DNA of 64,000 nt from Dyella humicola. GTDB taxonomy: Bacteria > Pseudomonadota > Gammaproteobacteria > Xanthomonadales > Rhodanobacteraceae. Positions 8,156 to 17,170 of the stretch are shown in pieces. The position numbers and the translations under genes are program-made. The stretch covers positions 1,116,001 through 1,180,000 of the forward strand of contig NZ_JAPDPC010000001.1 in the NCBI RefSeq assembly GCF_026283945.1. The letters run 5' to 3'. Every line of letters starts with the position of its first letter. The stretch's first letter is position 1. The notes beneath the pieces are model-generated. The model was not told where the DNA came from, searched no databases, and saw only the letters and a program-made list of their open reading frames with translations.

Positions 8156-10440
8156 TCGGTATCGGTGGCGGTCGCCGTGGCAGGCAGGCTAAGACGGCCG
8201 ACGATGGCATCCAGGGCGCGGTCAAACAGTGCCGTGGAATCAAGCACGCGTGCCGTACCCGCCGCGAGCGCTGCGGCAAGTTCTTGCGGGGCGTGGTCGG
8301 CCACTTTGAGACCGCGGCGGTTCACGAACAGGTAGCGTCCGCTCATCGGGCTGATCCACGAAAGCTTGGCGCGCTCGATGGTCTCCGGGCCGGTCATGAA
8401 CTCAAGCCACGTACCAGGCTTGAGCTCGGAGACCAGCAGCATCTCCGGCGTATCGAGGGCGGGCTCAGCCTCAGCTTCGGACCGGGCCAGCTCGGCTTCG
8501 CTTTCGACGATCGGCTGGATGCTCTCGGGTATCGGCAGCGTGGTGGATTCTTCCGCCGCGTGTACCTCGGCCTCCGGCACAGGCTCGCCGAGCTGATGGC
8601 GGTAATAGGTGTGCAGCTGAGCCAGCAGGCGGTCGATGTCGCTTTCCTGGAAGGCGACATTGGCCAGGCCGCGGCGCAGGGCACGCTCGATGCCCGGCAG
8701 CATCTGGCGCAGCGCGCGACGCTCGTCGAGCGTACGGGCTGGCTTGGTGCTGTCGATAAAGTCATTGGTGAAGCGCACCGCATCGCGGAACTCGGAGGAC
8801 TCTTCACCCTGGCGCAGGATGGTCAGCACCAGGTAGTTGGCCCAGGCGCGGGTGAGGATGCCGTGGATCAGCGGCGGCAACGCGTGATCGCCGATGCGGC
8901 TGAGGATTTCGCGAGCGGCGCGGCGACGAGCCTGTTCCAGCTTTTCACGGCCGCGAGTGGACTCGGCGACGCGTTGCTCTGCCAGTTCGGCGCGACGCCG
9001 GCTGATGTCTTGGAATTCCTGCAGCTCGGTGCACAGGCGCTCGAAAATGGTCAGGTCGTCGTCGAAGTCCTGCAGCAGGCGATCGACGATGGATTTGACC
9101 TTGTCGTGCAGGCGATGGTCACGATCCGACTCCGCTGACCAGCCCTTGGCGGCATCAGCCAGATTGTCGAGCAGGCGGCGCGCCGGATGCTGCCGATGCG
9201 CGAACAGCTTGCGATCGAGGATGGCGGCCTTGAGGTAAGGAATCTGCAGGCGAGCCAGCAGTACCTGCATCTCGGTCGGCAGGTTGCGGTCTTCGAGAAT
9301 GAATTCGAACAGCATGCCGACGAGATCGATGGTGTCCTCGTCGATCGTCGAGACCTGGCTGGGGCGTTCGCCGCGCAGCGAGCCGATCTGGGCGAGCAGA
9401 TGCTCCTTGAGATGCTGCACTTCGCCGGCCAGCTCGATCGCATCGCTGGCGCGCAACGGCATCTGCTGGCTGATGGCGGCCTGGCTCTGCAATACGCTGA
9501 GCGCGCCGATCAGCTCGTTGGCGCTGGGCATCTGTATCGCGCCGGCCGGCAGGTGGGCCGACTCGAGGCCACTGCGGCGCGCACTGAACAGAGTACGCAA
9601 AGTCTGCAGCAGTTCACTGGAAGCGACGCCTTCGTCTTCGGAAAGGAACGCGCCCTCGGCCTGATCGCCACCTGCGGCGGCCGCCGCCGCAGCGGTAGCA
9701 CCGCTGCCGGCACGCGATGCGCCGCCCCGGGCCACTTCGTGTCGCAACTGCGGCAGTACACCGGCCTTGATCAGTTCGGCGTTGATCTCCTGGTACAGCT
9801 CGTCCAGCGAAGCCAGTACGTAGCGATCGAACAACTTGTAGATGATGAGCTTGACGCGCATCTCGGCGTTGAGTTCGCGCATCGCCTGGCGGAACGCCTG
9901 GGACAGTGCGGACGGACCGACCGGGTTGCTCGCGTCGTCGATCTGGATGCCACCGTAGATCACCGACAGGCGCTGGTTCACAGCAAAAAGATCGCGCGTC
10001 AGGCGCGACTCGTTCTTGCCGATCATGCTGGTGATGGCGAGCGATTCTTCCAGTTCGTTGTCGGCGACCAGCGACAATTCCACCGACCCGATAGGGAGCG
10101 GCGAGCTGCTGGTCGTGCCCGAATTGTTGCGATAGTTCGAGGAGAAGTCGCTCAGGTCCCGTGACACCTGGGCCAGGAAACTGCGCTCGACGATCGGGCG
10201 GCGCTTGCGCACTTCGCGCATGCCGTCGAAGTAATGCATCTGTGCGGCGTTGTTCTCGGCCTTCTCTGCCAGGTCGAACAGCGCATCGTCGACATGCTCG
10301 AACATGCCGTTGATCAAGATCTGCAGGCGACGACCTGCGACGTCCCGGACGTTGTTCAAGAGGGCGCCTCCGCGCTCGCTGGATGGGTCCAGGCGCTGGC
10401 TCAGGCTGACGATATTGGATGGTTCACTGGCGTCTTTCAT
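8152..10440 (-). CDS. DUF1631 family protein
   Basis: Large (about 762 aa) predicted cytoplasmic protein of the DUF1631 family, sometimes labelled 'thymidine phosphorylase' in databases without support. It is mostly helical and rich in Arg, Glu and Leu. It has a low-complexity Ala/Gly stretch (about residues 248-262) and a C-terminal segment (VSELKPGTWLEFMTGPETIERAKLSWISPMSGRYLFVNRRG) that looks like a small PilZ-like beta domain. ATG 10440 has aGGGG upstream; GTG 10446 is the alternative. It overlaps nadC by ATGA. The function is unknown. Confidence 0.8.
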   Translation of the reverse strand: MKDASEPSNIVSLSQRLDPSSERGGALLNNVRDVAGRRLQILINGMFEHVDDALFDLAEKAENNAAQMHYFDGMREVRKRRPIVERSFLAQVSRDLSDFSSNYRNNSGTTSSSPLPIGSVELSLVADNELEESLAITSMIGKNESRLTRDLFAVNQRLSVIYGGIQIDDASNPVGPSALSQAFRQAMRELNAEMRVKLIIYKLFDRYVLASLDELYQEINAELIKAGVLPQLRHEVARGGASRAGSGATAAAAAAAGGDQAEGAFLSEDEGVASSELLQTLRTLFSARRSGLESAHLPAGAIQMPSANELIGALSVLQSQAAISQQMPLRASDAIELAGEVQHLKEHLLAQIGSLRGERPSQVSTIDEDTIDLVGMLFEFILEDRNLPTEMQVLLARLQIPYLKAAILDRKLFAHRQHPARRLLDNLADAAKGWSAESDRDHRLHDKVKSIVDRLLQDFDDDLTIFERLCTELQEFQDISRRRAELAEQRVAESTRGREKLEQARRRAAREILSRIGDHALPPLIHGILTRAWANYLVLTILRQGEESSEFRDAVRFTNDFIDSTKPARTLDERRALRQMLPGIERALRRGLANVAFQESDIDRLLAQLHTYYRHQLGEPVPEAEVHAAEESTTLPIPESIQPIVESEAELARSEAEAEPALDTPEMLLVSELKPGTWLEFMTGPETIERAKLSWISPMSGRYLFVNRRGLKVADHAPQELAAALAAGTARVLDSTALFDRALDAIVGRLSLPATATATDTE

Positions 10441-10603
10441 CGCCACACCCCTAAGTGATGCCGATGTTCAATCAGCCCATCGCGACAATACGCTAGCCTA
10501 CAATAAGGTAAAGTCGGGCACGCTGTCATGCCCCACGTGGTCGGGCTGTGACGCGGTCGTCAAGGGCAGGGATTTACGCCAGGGGGAAAGTCCGGCGCAA
10601 GAG

Positions 10604-10876
10604 TCAGGCGGCGGTCGGAAAATCCCGCAGTTGGGTGGTTCCGATGCCTTCCTCCGGGAGCATCACGGGGATGCCATCTTCGACCCGGTAGATGACCTTG
10701 CGATCAGTGGTGATCAGGCCCTCGGCCAAGGCTTCACGGACGGCGACGCCGGCCACGCTTTCGACCTGGCTGTTGCCGATGGCGCTGTTCAGGGCTTCGA
10801 GTTCAGTCCGGTTGAGCAGACGGACCGGAACCTTGCTGACGGGGCAGCACAGGATGTCGAGGAGGCGTTTGTCCAT
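10604..10876 (-). CDS. Trm112-like small protein (YcaR/UPF0434-like)
   Basis: 90-aa Trm112-family protein. The N-terminus MDKRLLDILCCPVSKVPVRLL and the C-terminal core DRKVIYRVEDGIPVMLPEEGI are the family hallmarks. Only the first Cys pair (ILCCPV) is present, so a complete zinc site is unlikely, as in many bacterial YcaR-type members. In other gammaproteobacteria this gene lies next to lpxK or kdsB; neither is here, and it is divergent from purE. Its role is unproven. Confidence 0.8.
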   Translation of the reverse strand: MDKRLLDILCCPVSKVPVRLLNRTELEALNSAIGNSQVESVAGVAVREALAEGLITTDRKVIYRVEDGIPVMLPEEGIGTTQLRDFPTAA

Positions 10877-10941
10877 GGTAAGCGGGGTCGTGTCGGAGCG
10901 CGGAAAACTCGTACAATAGCCCCTTTTGGATGGCTTGGGTC

Positions 10942-11445
10942 ATGACTTCGACTTCTCTCCCGCCGCGCGTAGGCGTTGTGATGGGCTCCCGCTCGGACTG
11001 GGAGACCATGGAGCACGCGGCTAACGTGCTGGTCGAACTGGGCGTGGCGCATGAAGTACGGGTGGTATCCGCGCACCGCACGCCAGACCTGCTGTTCCAG
11101 TACGCCGAGCAAGCGGTGGGTCGCGGTATCCAGGTGATCATTGCCGGTGCCGGCGGTGCCGCTCATTTGCCAGGCATGCTGTCCGCCAAGACGCGCTTGC
11201 CGGTATTCGGCGTACCGGTGCAATCGAAGGCCCTCAGTGGCATGGATTCTTTGCTGTCGATCGCGCAAATGCCTGCGGGTATCCCGGTCGGAACGCTGGC
11301 CATCGGCCGCGCCGGTGCGGTGAATGCAGGCCTGTTGGCGGCCTCGGTGCTGGCCTTGCATGACGCGTCGTTGGCCACCGCGCTGGACAACTACCGTGCC
11401 CGCCAGACACAGAGTGTGCTGGATCATCCGGACCCGCGTTCGTGA
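10942..11445 (+). CDS. purE: N5-carboxyaminoimidazole ribonucleotide mutase
   Basis: 167-aa class I PurE, which converts N5-CAIR to CAIR in purine synthesis. The signatures [29 protein letters not shown] and [18 protein letters not shown](AQMP) are intact. ATG 10942 is preferred because ggatgg lies about 8 bases upstream; ATG 10930 is in frame but lacks an RBS. The stop overlaps the purK GTG (gtga), so the two subunits of the CAIR pathway are coupled. The octameric cytoplasmic assembly is known from the family. Confidence 0.97.
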   Translation: MTSTSLPPRVGVVMGSRSDWETMEHAANVLVELGVAHEVRVVSAHRTPDLLFQYAEQAVGRGIQVIIAGAGGAAHLPGMLSAKTRLPVFGVPVQSKALSGMDSLLSIAQMPAGIPVGTLAIGRAGAVNAGLLAASVLALHDASLATALDNYRARQTQSVLDHPDPRS

Positions 11446-12596
11446 CTGCTCGCCGTCAACCGGTGGTAGGCATTCTGGGTGGTGGTCAGCTCGCCCGCAT
11501 GTTGGCGCTGGCGGCGGCGCCGCTGGGCGTGAAGAGCCTGGTCGTGGACAGCTCCGCTGATGCCTGTGCCGGTCAGGTAGCGCCGCTGGTGGTGGCCGAC
11601 TGGTCCGACTATGAGGCCTTGGAGCGCTTTGCCGGTCGGGTCGACGTGGTCACCTTCGATTTCGAAAACGTGCCGGCGGAAACGGCGCACTGGCTGGCGC
11701 GGAAGGTGTCGGTGTTCCCGGCGCCGCGTGCCCTGGCCGTGGCGCAGGACCGGTTGGCCGAGAAGACCCTGTTTCATGAGTGCGGACTGCCGACACCCGC
11801 GTTCAAGGCGATCGACACTCGCGCCGAGCTCGATCAGGCGTTGGCGATGATTGGTGCGCCGGCCATCCTGAAAACCCGGCGGCTGGGCTACGACGGCAAG
11901 GGGCAGTTCCGCATCAAGACGCTGGCGGACGCCGATGCCGCCTGGGCTGCCCTGGGTGCGCAGGCGGCGGCGCATGGCCTCATCCTTGAAGCCTTTGTGC
12001 CGTTCGATCGCGAACTTTCGGTGATCGCCGTGCGTAGTCGCGATGGCGATTTCCGTACCTGGCCGTTGACCCAGAACTGGCATACCGACGGCGTGCTCTC
12101 GTTGAGCCTCGCGCCGGCGCCGGATATCTCAGCGCTGCAGGAGCGTGCCACCGGACTGGCGCGCACCCTGGCTGAAAAGCTCGACTACGTCGGCGTGTTT
12201 GCGCTGGAGTTGTTCGTCAAGGACGGCCAGTTGCTTGGCAACGAGATGGCGCCGCGCGTACACAACTCAGGTCACTGGACGATCGAGGGTGCGCTCACCA
12301 GCCAGTTCGAGAACCATGTGCGTGCCGTGCTTGGCCTGCCGTTGGGTGATACGTCGGCGCGTGGCCTGTCGGCGATGTTCAACTGGATCGGTGAACTGCC
12401 TGATGCGGCGCCGGTGCTTGATGCCGTGGATGCGCACTGGCACGACTACGGCAAGGAGCCGCGTGAAGGCCGCAAGGTGGGGCATGCCACGGTAGGTGCG
12501 GCCAATGCGGAACAACTGGTCGAGCGCCTCGCTGGCATCGCACATGCGCTCCATCGCGACCAGCAGGCCGATCCGGCCGTACGCGAACTCGGCTGA
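11442..12596 (+). CDS. purK: N5-carboxyaminoimidazole ribonucleotide synthase
   Basis: 384-aa ATP-grasp enzyme that uses ATP and bicarbonate to carboxylate AIR to N5-CAIR, the substrate of PurE. The N-terminal [18 protein letters not shown], the ATP-grasp blocks [16 protein letters not shown] and [19 protein letters not shown], and the C-terminal [36 protein letters not shown] are all canonical. The start is GTG, inside the purE stop. A strong symmetric terminator follows and separates it from convergent sodB. Confidence 0.97.
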   Translation: MTARRQPVVGILGGGQLARMLALAAAPLGVKSLVVDSSADACAGQVAPLVVADWSDYEALERFAGRVDVVTFDFENVPAETAHWLARKVSVFPAPRALAVAQDRLAEKTLFHECGLPTPAFKAIDTRAELDQALAMIGAPAILKTRRLGYDGKGQFRIKTLADADAAWAALGAQAAAHGLILEAFVPFDRELSVIAVRSRDGDFRTWPLTQNWHTDGVLSLSLAPAPDISALQERATGLARTLAEKLDYVGVFALELFVKDGQLLGNEMAPRVHNSGHWTIEGALTSQFENHVRAVLGLPLGDTSARGLSAMFNWIGELPDAAPVLDAVDAHWHDYGKEPREGRKVGHATVGAANAEQLVERLAGIAHALHRDQQADPAVRELG

Positions 12597-12608
12597 GCGA
12601 TGCCCATG

Positions 12609-12640
12609 AAAGAACGGAGCCGTTACCGGCTCCGTTCTTT
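12609..12640. terminator. Bidirectional intrinsic terminator between purK and sodB
   Basis: Perfect 14-bp stem (12609-12622 with 12627-12640) with a TTAC tetraloop. The stem is A-rich at one end and T-rich at the other, so it can act for purK on the plus strand and sodB on the minus strand. Confidence 0.88.
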
Positions 12641-12667
12641 TACGCGAGAAGCGTTGGCCAGATGCGA

Positions 12668-13246
12668 TCAGGCCAGGTTTTTCGCGGCAAAGTCCCAGTT
12701 GACCAGGTTCCAGAACGCCTCGATGTACTTCGGACGGGCGTTGCGGTAGTCGATGTAGTACGCGTGCTCCCACACGTCGCAGGTCAACAGCGGCTTGTCG
12801 CTACCGGTGATCGGCGTGGCCGCGTTGGAGGTGTTCACGATGCCCAGTGAGCCGTCCGCACGCTGCACCAGCCAGGTCCAGCCGGAGCCGAAATTGCCGA
12901 CGGCCGACTTGGAGAACTCTTCCTTGAACTTTTCCACCGAGCCGAACGCCTTGGTAATGGCGTCGGCGAGCTTGCCAGTCGGCTCCTTGCCGCCGGTCGG
13001 GCTCAGCGAGTGCCAGTAGAACGTGTGGTTCCAGATCTGGGCTGCATTGTTGAACACGCCACCGGACGACTTCTTGATGATGTCTTCCAGCGAGGCGCTT
13101 TCGAACTCAGTGCCCTTGACCAGGTTATTGAGGTTGGTCACGTAGGCCTGGTGATGCTTGCCGTAGTGATATTCCAGCGTCTCGGCGGAAATATGCGGTT
13201 CGAGCGCGTTCTTTTCGTAGGGCAGGGCGGGGAGTTCGATCGCCAT
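12668..13246 (-). CDS. sodB: Superoxide dismutase (Fe type)
   Basis: 192-aa Fe/Mn superoxide dismutase that converts superoxide to oxygen and hydrogen peroxide in the cytoplasm. The metal ligands are His27, His74, Asp157 and His161 (DVWEH). Gln in [11 protein letters not shown] and the FGSGWTWLV block are typical of the iron subgroup. The length matches SodB closely. The start has aggagcc about 7 bases upstream. It is divergent from a monothiol glutaredoxin, a sensible neighbour for redox and iron homeostasis; I could not support a specific Fur operator between them. Confidence 0.96.
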   Translation of the reverse strand: MAIELPALPYEKNALEPHISAETLEYHYGKHHQAYVTNLNNLVKGTEFESASLEDIIKKSSGGVFNNAAQIWNHTFYWHSLSPTGGKEPTGKLADAITKAFGSVEKFKEEFSKSAVGNFGSGWTWLVQRADGSLGIVNTSNAATPITGSDKPLLTCDVWEHAYYIDYRNARPKYIEAFWNLVNWDFAAKNLA

Positions 13247-13361
13247 GAGTTGGCTCCTGGGCGTTGGCTAAGGGTTGGCCGGGTCGGCGCGGCCAGGCGG
13301 CCACCGATACACGGCTGATACACTACCGATCAATACGCATTGTAATGATGAATGAAAGACT

Positions 13362-13685
13362 ATGGACGTTAACGAGCGAATCAAGGCCGTGCTGGCCGAC
13401 CACGCCATCGTGCTCTTCATGAAGGGCACGCCGCAGTTCCCCATGTGCGGGTTCTCCAGCCGCGCGGTGCAGGCACTGAAAGAGGCAGGCGCGGAATTCC
13501 ATGCCGTGAACGTGCTGGCCGATCCGGATGTGCGTGCCGCGCTGCCGCACTACGCCAACTGGCCAACGTTTCCGCAGCTGTTTATCCAGGGCGAGTTGAT
13601 CGGTGGCTGCGACATCGTCGAAGACTTGAAAGTCTCCGGTGAACTCGCGCGCATGGCGGCCGAAGTGGCCGGAGTGCATCACTGA
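13362..13685 (+). CDS. grxD: Monothiol glutaredoxin, Grx4 family
   Basis: 107-aa CGFS glutaredoxin. Cys29 lies in MKGTPQFPMCGFSSRAVQAL and the glutathione-binding WPTFPQLFIQGELIGGCDIV block follows. Family members carry a glutathione-bound 2Fe-2S cluster and take part in iron-sulfur delivery and iron sensing. The TGA stop overlaps the ATG of the next gene by one base, so the SDR gene is co-translated. Confidence 0.96.
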   Translation: MDVNERIKAVLADHAIVLFMKGTPQFPMCGFSSRAVQALKEAGAEFHAVNVLADPDVRAALPHYANWPTFPQLFIQGELIGGCDIVEDLKVSGELARMAAEVAGVHH

Positions 13686-14455
13686 TGGCCTTGCCGTTCG
13701 TACACCTGCCGCAGGGTTGGACGTCCACTGCGGATGCACTTGCTGGCCGCGTGATCCTGGTCACCGGCGCCTATGGTGGCCTCGGCGCGGCCGTGGCGCG
13801 GGCCGCGTCGCGCGCCGGCGCGACGGTGGTGATCACCGGTCGCCGCAAGCGTCAGCTGGAGCAGCTCTATGACGCCATGGTGAGTGAGGGACTGTCCGAG
13901 CCGGTCATTCATCCGCTCGATATGGAAGTCGCCACGCCGCGTGATTACGAGGCGCTGGCCGACGGCCTTGAGCGCGATTTTGGGCGCCTCGACGGTATCG
14001 TCCACGCGGCGGCCAGCTTCAACGGTCTTACGCCGCTTGCCGTCCACAAGCCGGATGACTGGCTGCGTGCGATGCACGTCAATGTATCCGCGCCGTTTGC
14101 GCTGACCCAGGCTTGCATGCCTTTGCTGGCGAAGGCGGAAGACAGTGCTGTCGTCCTTGTCCTGGACGATCCCGCCTTGATGCAGCGCGCCCACTGGGGT
14201 GGTTACGGCGTTTCCAAGGCGGCACTCGAACGCTTGGTCGAGATCCTGCACCAGGAGACCGAGAAGACGCCGCTGCGCGCGCATGCCTTGCTACCGGCGC
14301 CGATGCGCACCACCTTGCGACGTGCGGCGTACTTCGGCGAAGACACCACCATCCAGCCATTGCCGGATGCCACCGCTGCTGCAGCGGTCTATCTACTTAG
14401 CGCTCAGGGCCGGGTGGCGCGCGGCGCCGCACTCGACCTGCGTCCGCAAGCATGA
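13685..14455 (+). CDS. Short-chain dehydrogenase/reductase, YciK-like
   Basis: 256-aa classical SDR fold. The Rossmann motif TGAYGGLGAAVA (residues 27-38) binds NAD(P), and the active-site pair is Tyr174 and Lys178 (YGVSK). By alignment with YciK from memory, the position of the catalytic Ser (SSS in E. coli) reads LDD (about residues 160-162), so the usual Ser is missing; the usual NNAG reads HAAA. Activity may therefore differ or be lost. The substrate is unknown. It is coupled to grxD by a one-base overlap. Confidence 0.85.
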   Translation: MALPFVHLPQGWTSTADALAGRVILVTGAYGGLGAAVARAASRAGATVVITGRRKRQLEQLYDAMVSEGLSEPVIHPLDMEVATPRDYEALADGLERDFGRLDGIVHAAASFNGLTPLAVHKPDDWLRAMHVNVSAPFALTQACMPLLAKAEDSAVVLVLDDPALMQRAHWGGYGVSKAALERLVEILHQETEKTPLRAHALLPAPMRTTLRRAAYFGEDTTIQPLPDATAAAAVYLLSAQGRVARGAALDLRPQA

Positions 14456-14479
14456 TCGTGCGACAGGGGCAGATCTGAC

Positions 14480-15091
14480 ATGGAAGCGCAGATGACCACG
14501 CTATCGGCGGCGATCCTGCTCTTCCTGATCATGGATCCGCTGGGCAATATCCCGATCTTCCTAAGCCTGCTGAAGGATGTGGCCCCCAAGCGCCGTCGCC
14601 ATGTGATGGTGCGCGAGTTGCTGATCGCACTGGGCGTCTTGCTGGTTTTCCTTATCGGTGGCCAGCACATCCTCAAGGTGCTGCAGCTTAAGCAGGAGTC
14701 GATCAGCATTGCCGGCGGCATCGTGCTGTTCCTGATCGGTATACGCATGGTGTTTCCACCGGCGGATGGCGGCGGCATCTTCGGCAAACCTGGCGAAGGC
14801 GAGCCTTTTATCGTGCCGTTGGCCATTCCTGGTGTGGCCGGGCCTTCGGCCATGGCGGCGTTACTGTTGCTCACCAACACGCAGCCCGGCCGTACGGCGG
14901 ATTGGGCCATCGCACTGCTGGGCGCGTGGCTGGCGACGGCGGTGATCCTGCTGTTCTCGACCTACCTGTTCCGCTGGCTGGGCGAAAGTGTGCTCACCGC
15001 GCTTGAGCGTGTCATGGGCATGCTGTTGATTGCCTTGTCGGTGCAGATGTTTCTCAGTGGCGTGGCAGCGTACCTCCATCTGGCCGTTTGA
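14480..15091 (+). CDS. MarC family integral membrane protein
   Basis: 203-aa MarC/UPF0056 protein with about six membrane helices. Conserved features are LFLIMDPLGNIPIFLSLLK at the N-terminus, IRMVFPP, and PLAIPGVAGPSAMAALLLL in the middle. Despite the name, no role in antibiotic resistance is established for the family. ATG 14480 is used; ATG 14492 is a possible alternative. It follows the SDR gene by 24 bp and may share its transcript. Confidence 0.88.
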   Translation: MEAQMTTLSAAILLFLIMDPLGNIPIFLSLLKDVAPKRRRHVMVRELLIALGVLLVFLIGGQHILKVLQLKQESISIAGGIVLFLIGIRMVFPPADGGGIFGKPGEGEPFIVPLAIPGVAGPSAMAALLLLTNTQPGRTADWAIALLGAWLATAVILLFSTYLFRWLGESVLTALERVMGMLLIALSVQMFLSGVAAYLHLAV

Positions 15092-15191
15092 GACGTAGGG
15101 TGATCCCCTGCGTAACTTTTTTCGTCCCTGTGTGATCACCTTGCTGTCATAATTCGCCACCAGCATTTGGGGTATTCCCAAGGAGGCGGTC

Positions 15192-16901
15192 ATGCTCAGT
15201 GTTGAACAGACCCTCACCGAACGTCTGCCATGGTTGGCGCAACATCCCCTGATCCGGCGGCCGATGGCCGGCATGCTGGGTCGCCTGGCCGATCAGGATG
15301 GTTTCAACCGGACGCTGGACGCGATTGGGGAGGCTGAAGGATTCGATTGCGTCGAACGCGCGCTTGAGATCCTCGGCGTCAGCTATTTCGTGAATCCTCG
15401 CGAACGCGAGAACATTCCGGTCGAAGGCGGCGTGTTGATTGTCGCCAACCACCCGGTGGGCATGATGGACGCCCTGACCCTGCTCCAACTGGTCGGCTCG
15501 GTGCGCAGCGATGTGCGCATCCTCGCGAACGACTGGTTGATGTCCATCCCGCAGTTACACAAGCTCCTGTTGCCCGTGGACGTGTTCGGCAAGGGCGCCG
15601 CGTCGCGTATGCGCGCCATTTATCGCGCGCTGGAGAATGGCGAGGCACTGATCGTATTTCCGGCGGGCGAGGTTTCAAGAGTGCGACCGTCCGGCGTGAG
15701 CGACGGACGTTGGGCGGATGGCTTTGCACGGTTGGCGCTGCACAGCCGCGTGCCCGTGTTGCCGATCCATGTGGCGGCGCGCAATTCCGCCATGTTCTAC
15801 GGCTTGTCGATGCTGGCCAAGCCCCTGAGCACGGCCATGCTGCCGCGCGAAGCGATATCCCCGGTGAGCCGTCGCATTGGTTTCAGTGTAGGTGCGCTGG
15901 TCTCCGCCGAAGAGCTGGAGCAGCGCAGTGGCGGTTCCGCCAAGCGCGCGGCGAAATTGATGCGCCGCCACGTCTATCGCGTGGGGCGCCACCGTGGGCA
16001 GATTTTTGGTGGGCAGACGCCGCTGGCCCATCCGGAGCCGATTGATCGCGTGGCGGCCGAATTGCAGGCGCATGCCGAAAAGCTGGCCGATCTTAACGAC
16101 GGCAAGCAGGTGTTGCTGTTCAAGGGTGCCTCCGACAGCGTGGTGCTGCGCGAGATAGGGCGCTTGCGCGAGCTCACGTTCCGTAAGGTAGGCGAGGGTA
16201 CGGGGGCGCGGCGCGATCTTGACGTTTATGACGCGCACTACGAGCACCTCGTATTGTGGGATCCCAGGGCGCTGCGCATTGTCGGCTCCTACCGCTTTGG
16301 ACATGGCGGCCGGCTGATCGCCGAACGCGGCATGGAAAGCCTGTATACGTCCAGCCTGTTCAACTATTCGCCGGCGCTTGAATCGCGCCTGGCGCAAGGC
16401 CTGGAATTGGGTCGCAGCTTTATCGCACCGGCCTACTGGCGCTCGCGCGCGCTGGACCAGCTGTGGCAGGGCATCGGCCTCTACCTGCAGCGCCATCCGG
16501 AGCTACGTTATCTGTTCGGTCCGGTCAGCATGTCGGTGAGCCTGCCGCTGGAGGCTCGCGAATGGATCGCCGCGGCTCATCAACATTACTTCGGCGCGCC
16601 AGGCCTGGCCTCTGCGCGGCAACCGTTCGAAGTCTCGCCCGCCGTGATCGATCTGGTGCGCGGCGCGCTTGAAGGTCTCGATCCCGCGGCGGGCCTGGGC
16701 AAGCTCAAGCATCATCTTGATGCGCTCGGTGTCAGCCTGCCGGTGCTATATCGCCAGTACGTGGATCTGGTGGAGCCGGCGGGTGTGCAATTCCTCGCCT
16801 TCGGCGAGGACCCGGGTTTTTCGGGTTGCGTAGACGGCCTGGTAATGCTCGATCTGGCCACACTCAAGCCGGCAAAACGCGCCCGCTATCTAGGCAAGTA
16901 G
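15192..16901 (+). CDS. olsF: OlsF-like bifunctional acyltransferase (PlsC plus OlsB-type GNAT)
   Basis: 569-aa protein with two acyltransferase domains. The N-terminal half is a lysophospholipid-acyltransferase domain: NHPVGMMD (His87, Asp93) and FPAGEVSR. The C-terminal half is an OlsB-type N-acyltransferase (Acetyltransf_5): DVYDAHYEHLVLWDPRALRIVGSYRF, LELGRSFIAPAYWRSRALDQLWQGIGLYL and YLFGPVSMS. This order and size match OlsF, which makes ornithine lipid by N- then O-acylating ornithine. The assignment rests on architecture; the acyl acceptor is not shown by sequence. AAGGAGG lies 5 bases before ATG 15192. A small hairpin (15167-15181) overlaps the edge of that RBS. Confidence 0.72.
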   Translation: MLSVEQTLTERLPWLAQHPLIRRPMAGMLGRLADQDGFNRTLDAIGEAEGFDCVERALEILGVSYFVNPRERENIPVEGGVLIVANHPVGMMDALTLLQLVGSVRSDVRILANDWLMSIPQLHKLLLPVDVFGKGAASRMRAIYRALENGEALIVFPAGEVSRVRPSGVSDGRWADGFARLALHSRVPVLPIHVAARNSAMFYGLSMLAKPLSTAMLPREAISPVSRRIGFSVGALVSAEELEQRSGGSAKRAAKLMRRHVYRVGRHRGQIFGGQTPLAHPEPIDRVAAELQAHAEKLADLNDGKQVLLFKGASDSVVLREIGRLRELTFRKVGEGTGARRDLDVYDAHYEHLVLWDPRALRIVGSYRFGHGGRLIAERGMESLYTSSLFNYSPALESRLAQGLELGRSFIAPAYWRSRALDQLWQGIGLYLQRHPELRYLFGPVSMSVSLPLEAREWIAAAHQHYFGAPGLASARQPFEVSPAVIDLVRGALEGLDPAAGLGKLKHHLDALGVSLPVLYRQYVDLVEPAGVQFLAFGEDPGFSGCVDGLVMLDLATLKPAKRARYLGK

Positions 16902-16920
16902 TACTCGCCGCCTCGTCGTG

Positions 16921-16947
16921 CATCCTTGCGCCAAAGGCGCAAGGATG
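16921..16947 (+). terminator. Hairpin after the OlsF-like gene
   Basis: Perfect 12-bp stem (16921-16932 with 16936-16947) and a 3-nt loop, 20 bases past the stop. No T-run follows, so termination efficiency is uncertain; it is the only candidate end for this transcript. Confidence 0.6.
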
Positions 16948-17045
16948 CCGCCGTCCGGCCATCGCGGAGCTTGCGCGAGTCGTTCGAAGTTTCGATCAGA
17001 CGAGTGAACTTCGGTGAGACTTGTGAGCAATCGGTAAATTTACTG

Positions 17046-17170
17046 TAAAATACTTATGCCAACCTTAGCGTGTTGGCCCATGCACAAGAAGTGTTTCGCT
17101 GCATGGGTCGATGTCGTCTGGTTGTCTTCTACAAGATATTTGCCCGATCTTCTCCGATCGGGTTTTTTTT
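17046..17170 (+). ncRNA. Candidate small RNA with strong intrinsic terminator
   Basis: A -10-like TAAAAT (17046-17051; weak TTGTGA -35 at 17021 with a long 19-bp spacer) precedes three hairpins. H1: 17058-17063 with 17072-17077. H2: 8 bp, 17077-17084 with 17100-17107, with a 15-nt loop. H3: cccgatc/gatcggg (17143-17149 with 17156-17162) followed directly by eight T (17163-17170). H3 is a textbook terminator in the middle of an intergenic region, more than 200 bp after the previous gene and 200 bp before the next. No ORF fits. It could instead be a terminated leader of the TonB receptor gene. Confidence 0.5.

Noticed and set aside
13320-13361. Possible Fur box between sodB and grxD
   Set aside because: The AT-rich stretch matches too few positions of a 19-bp Fur consensus to claim.
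16921-17170. Cobalamin or other known riboswitch upstream of the TonB receptor
   Set aside because: No B12 box or other conserved aptamer core that I can recognise; it is listed only as a candidate structured RNA.
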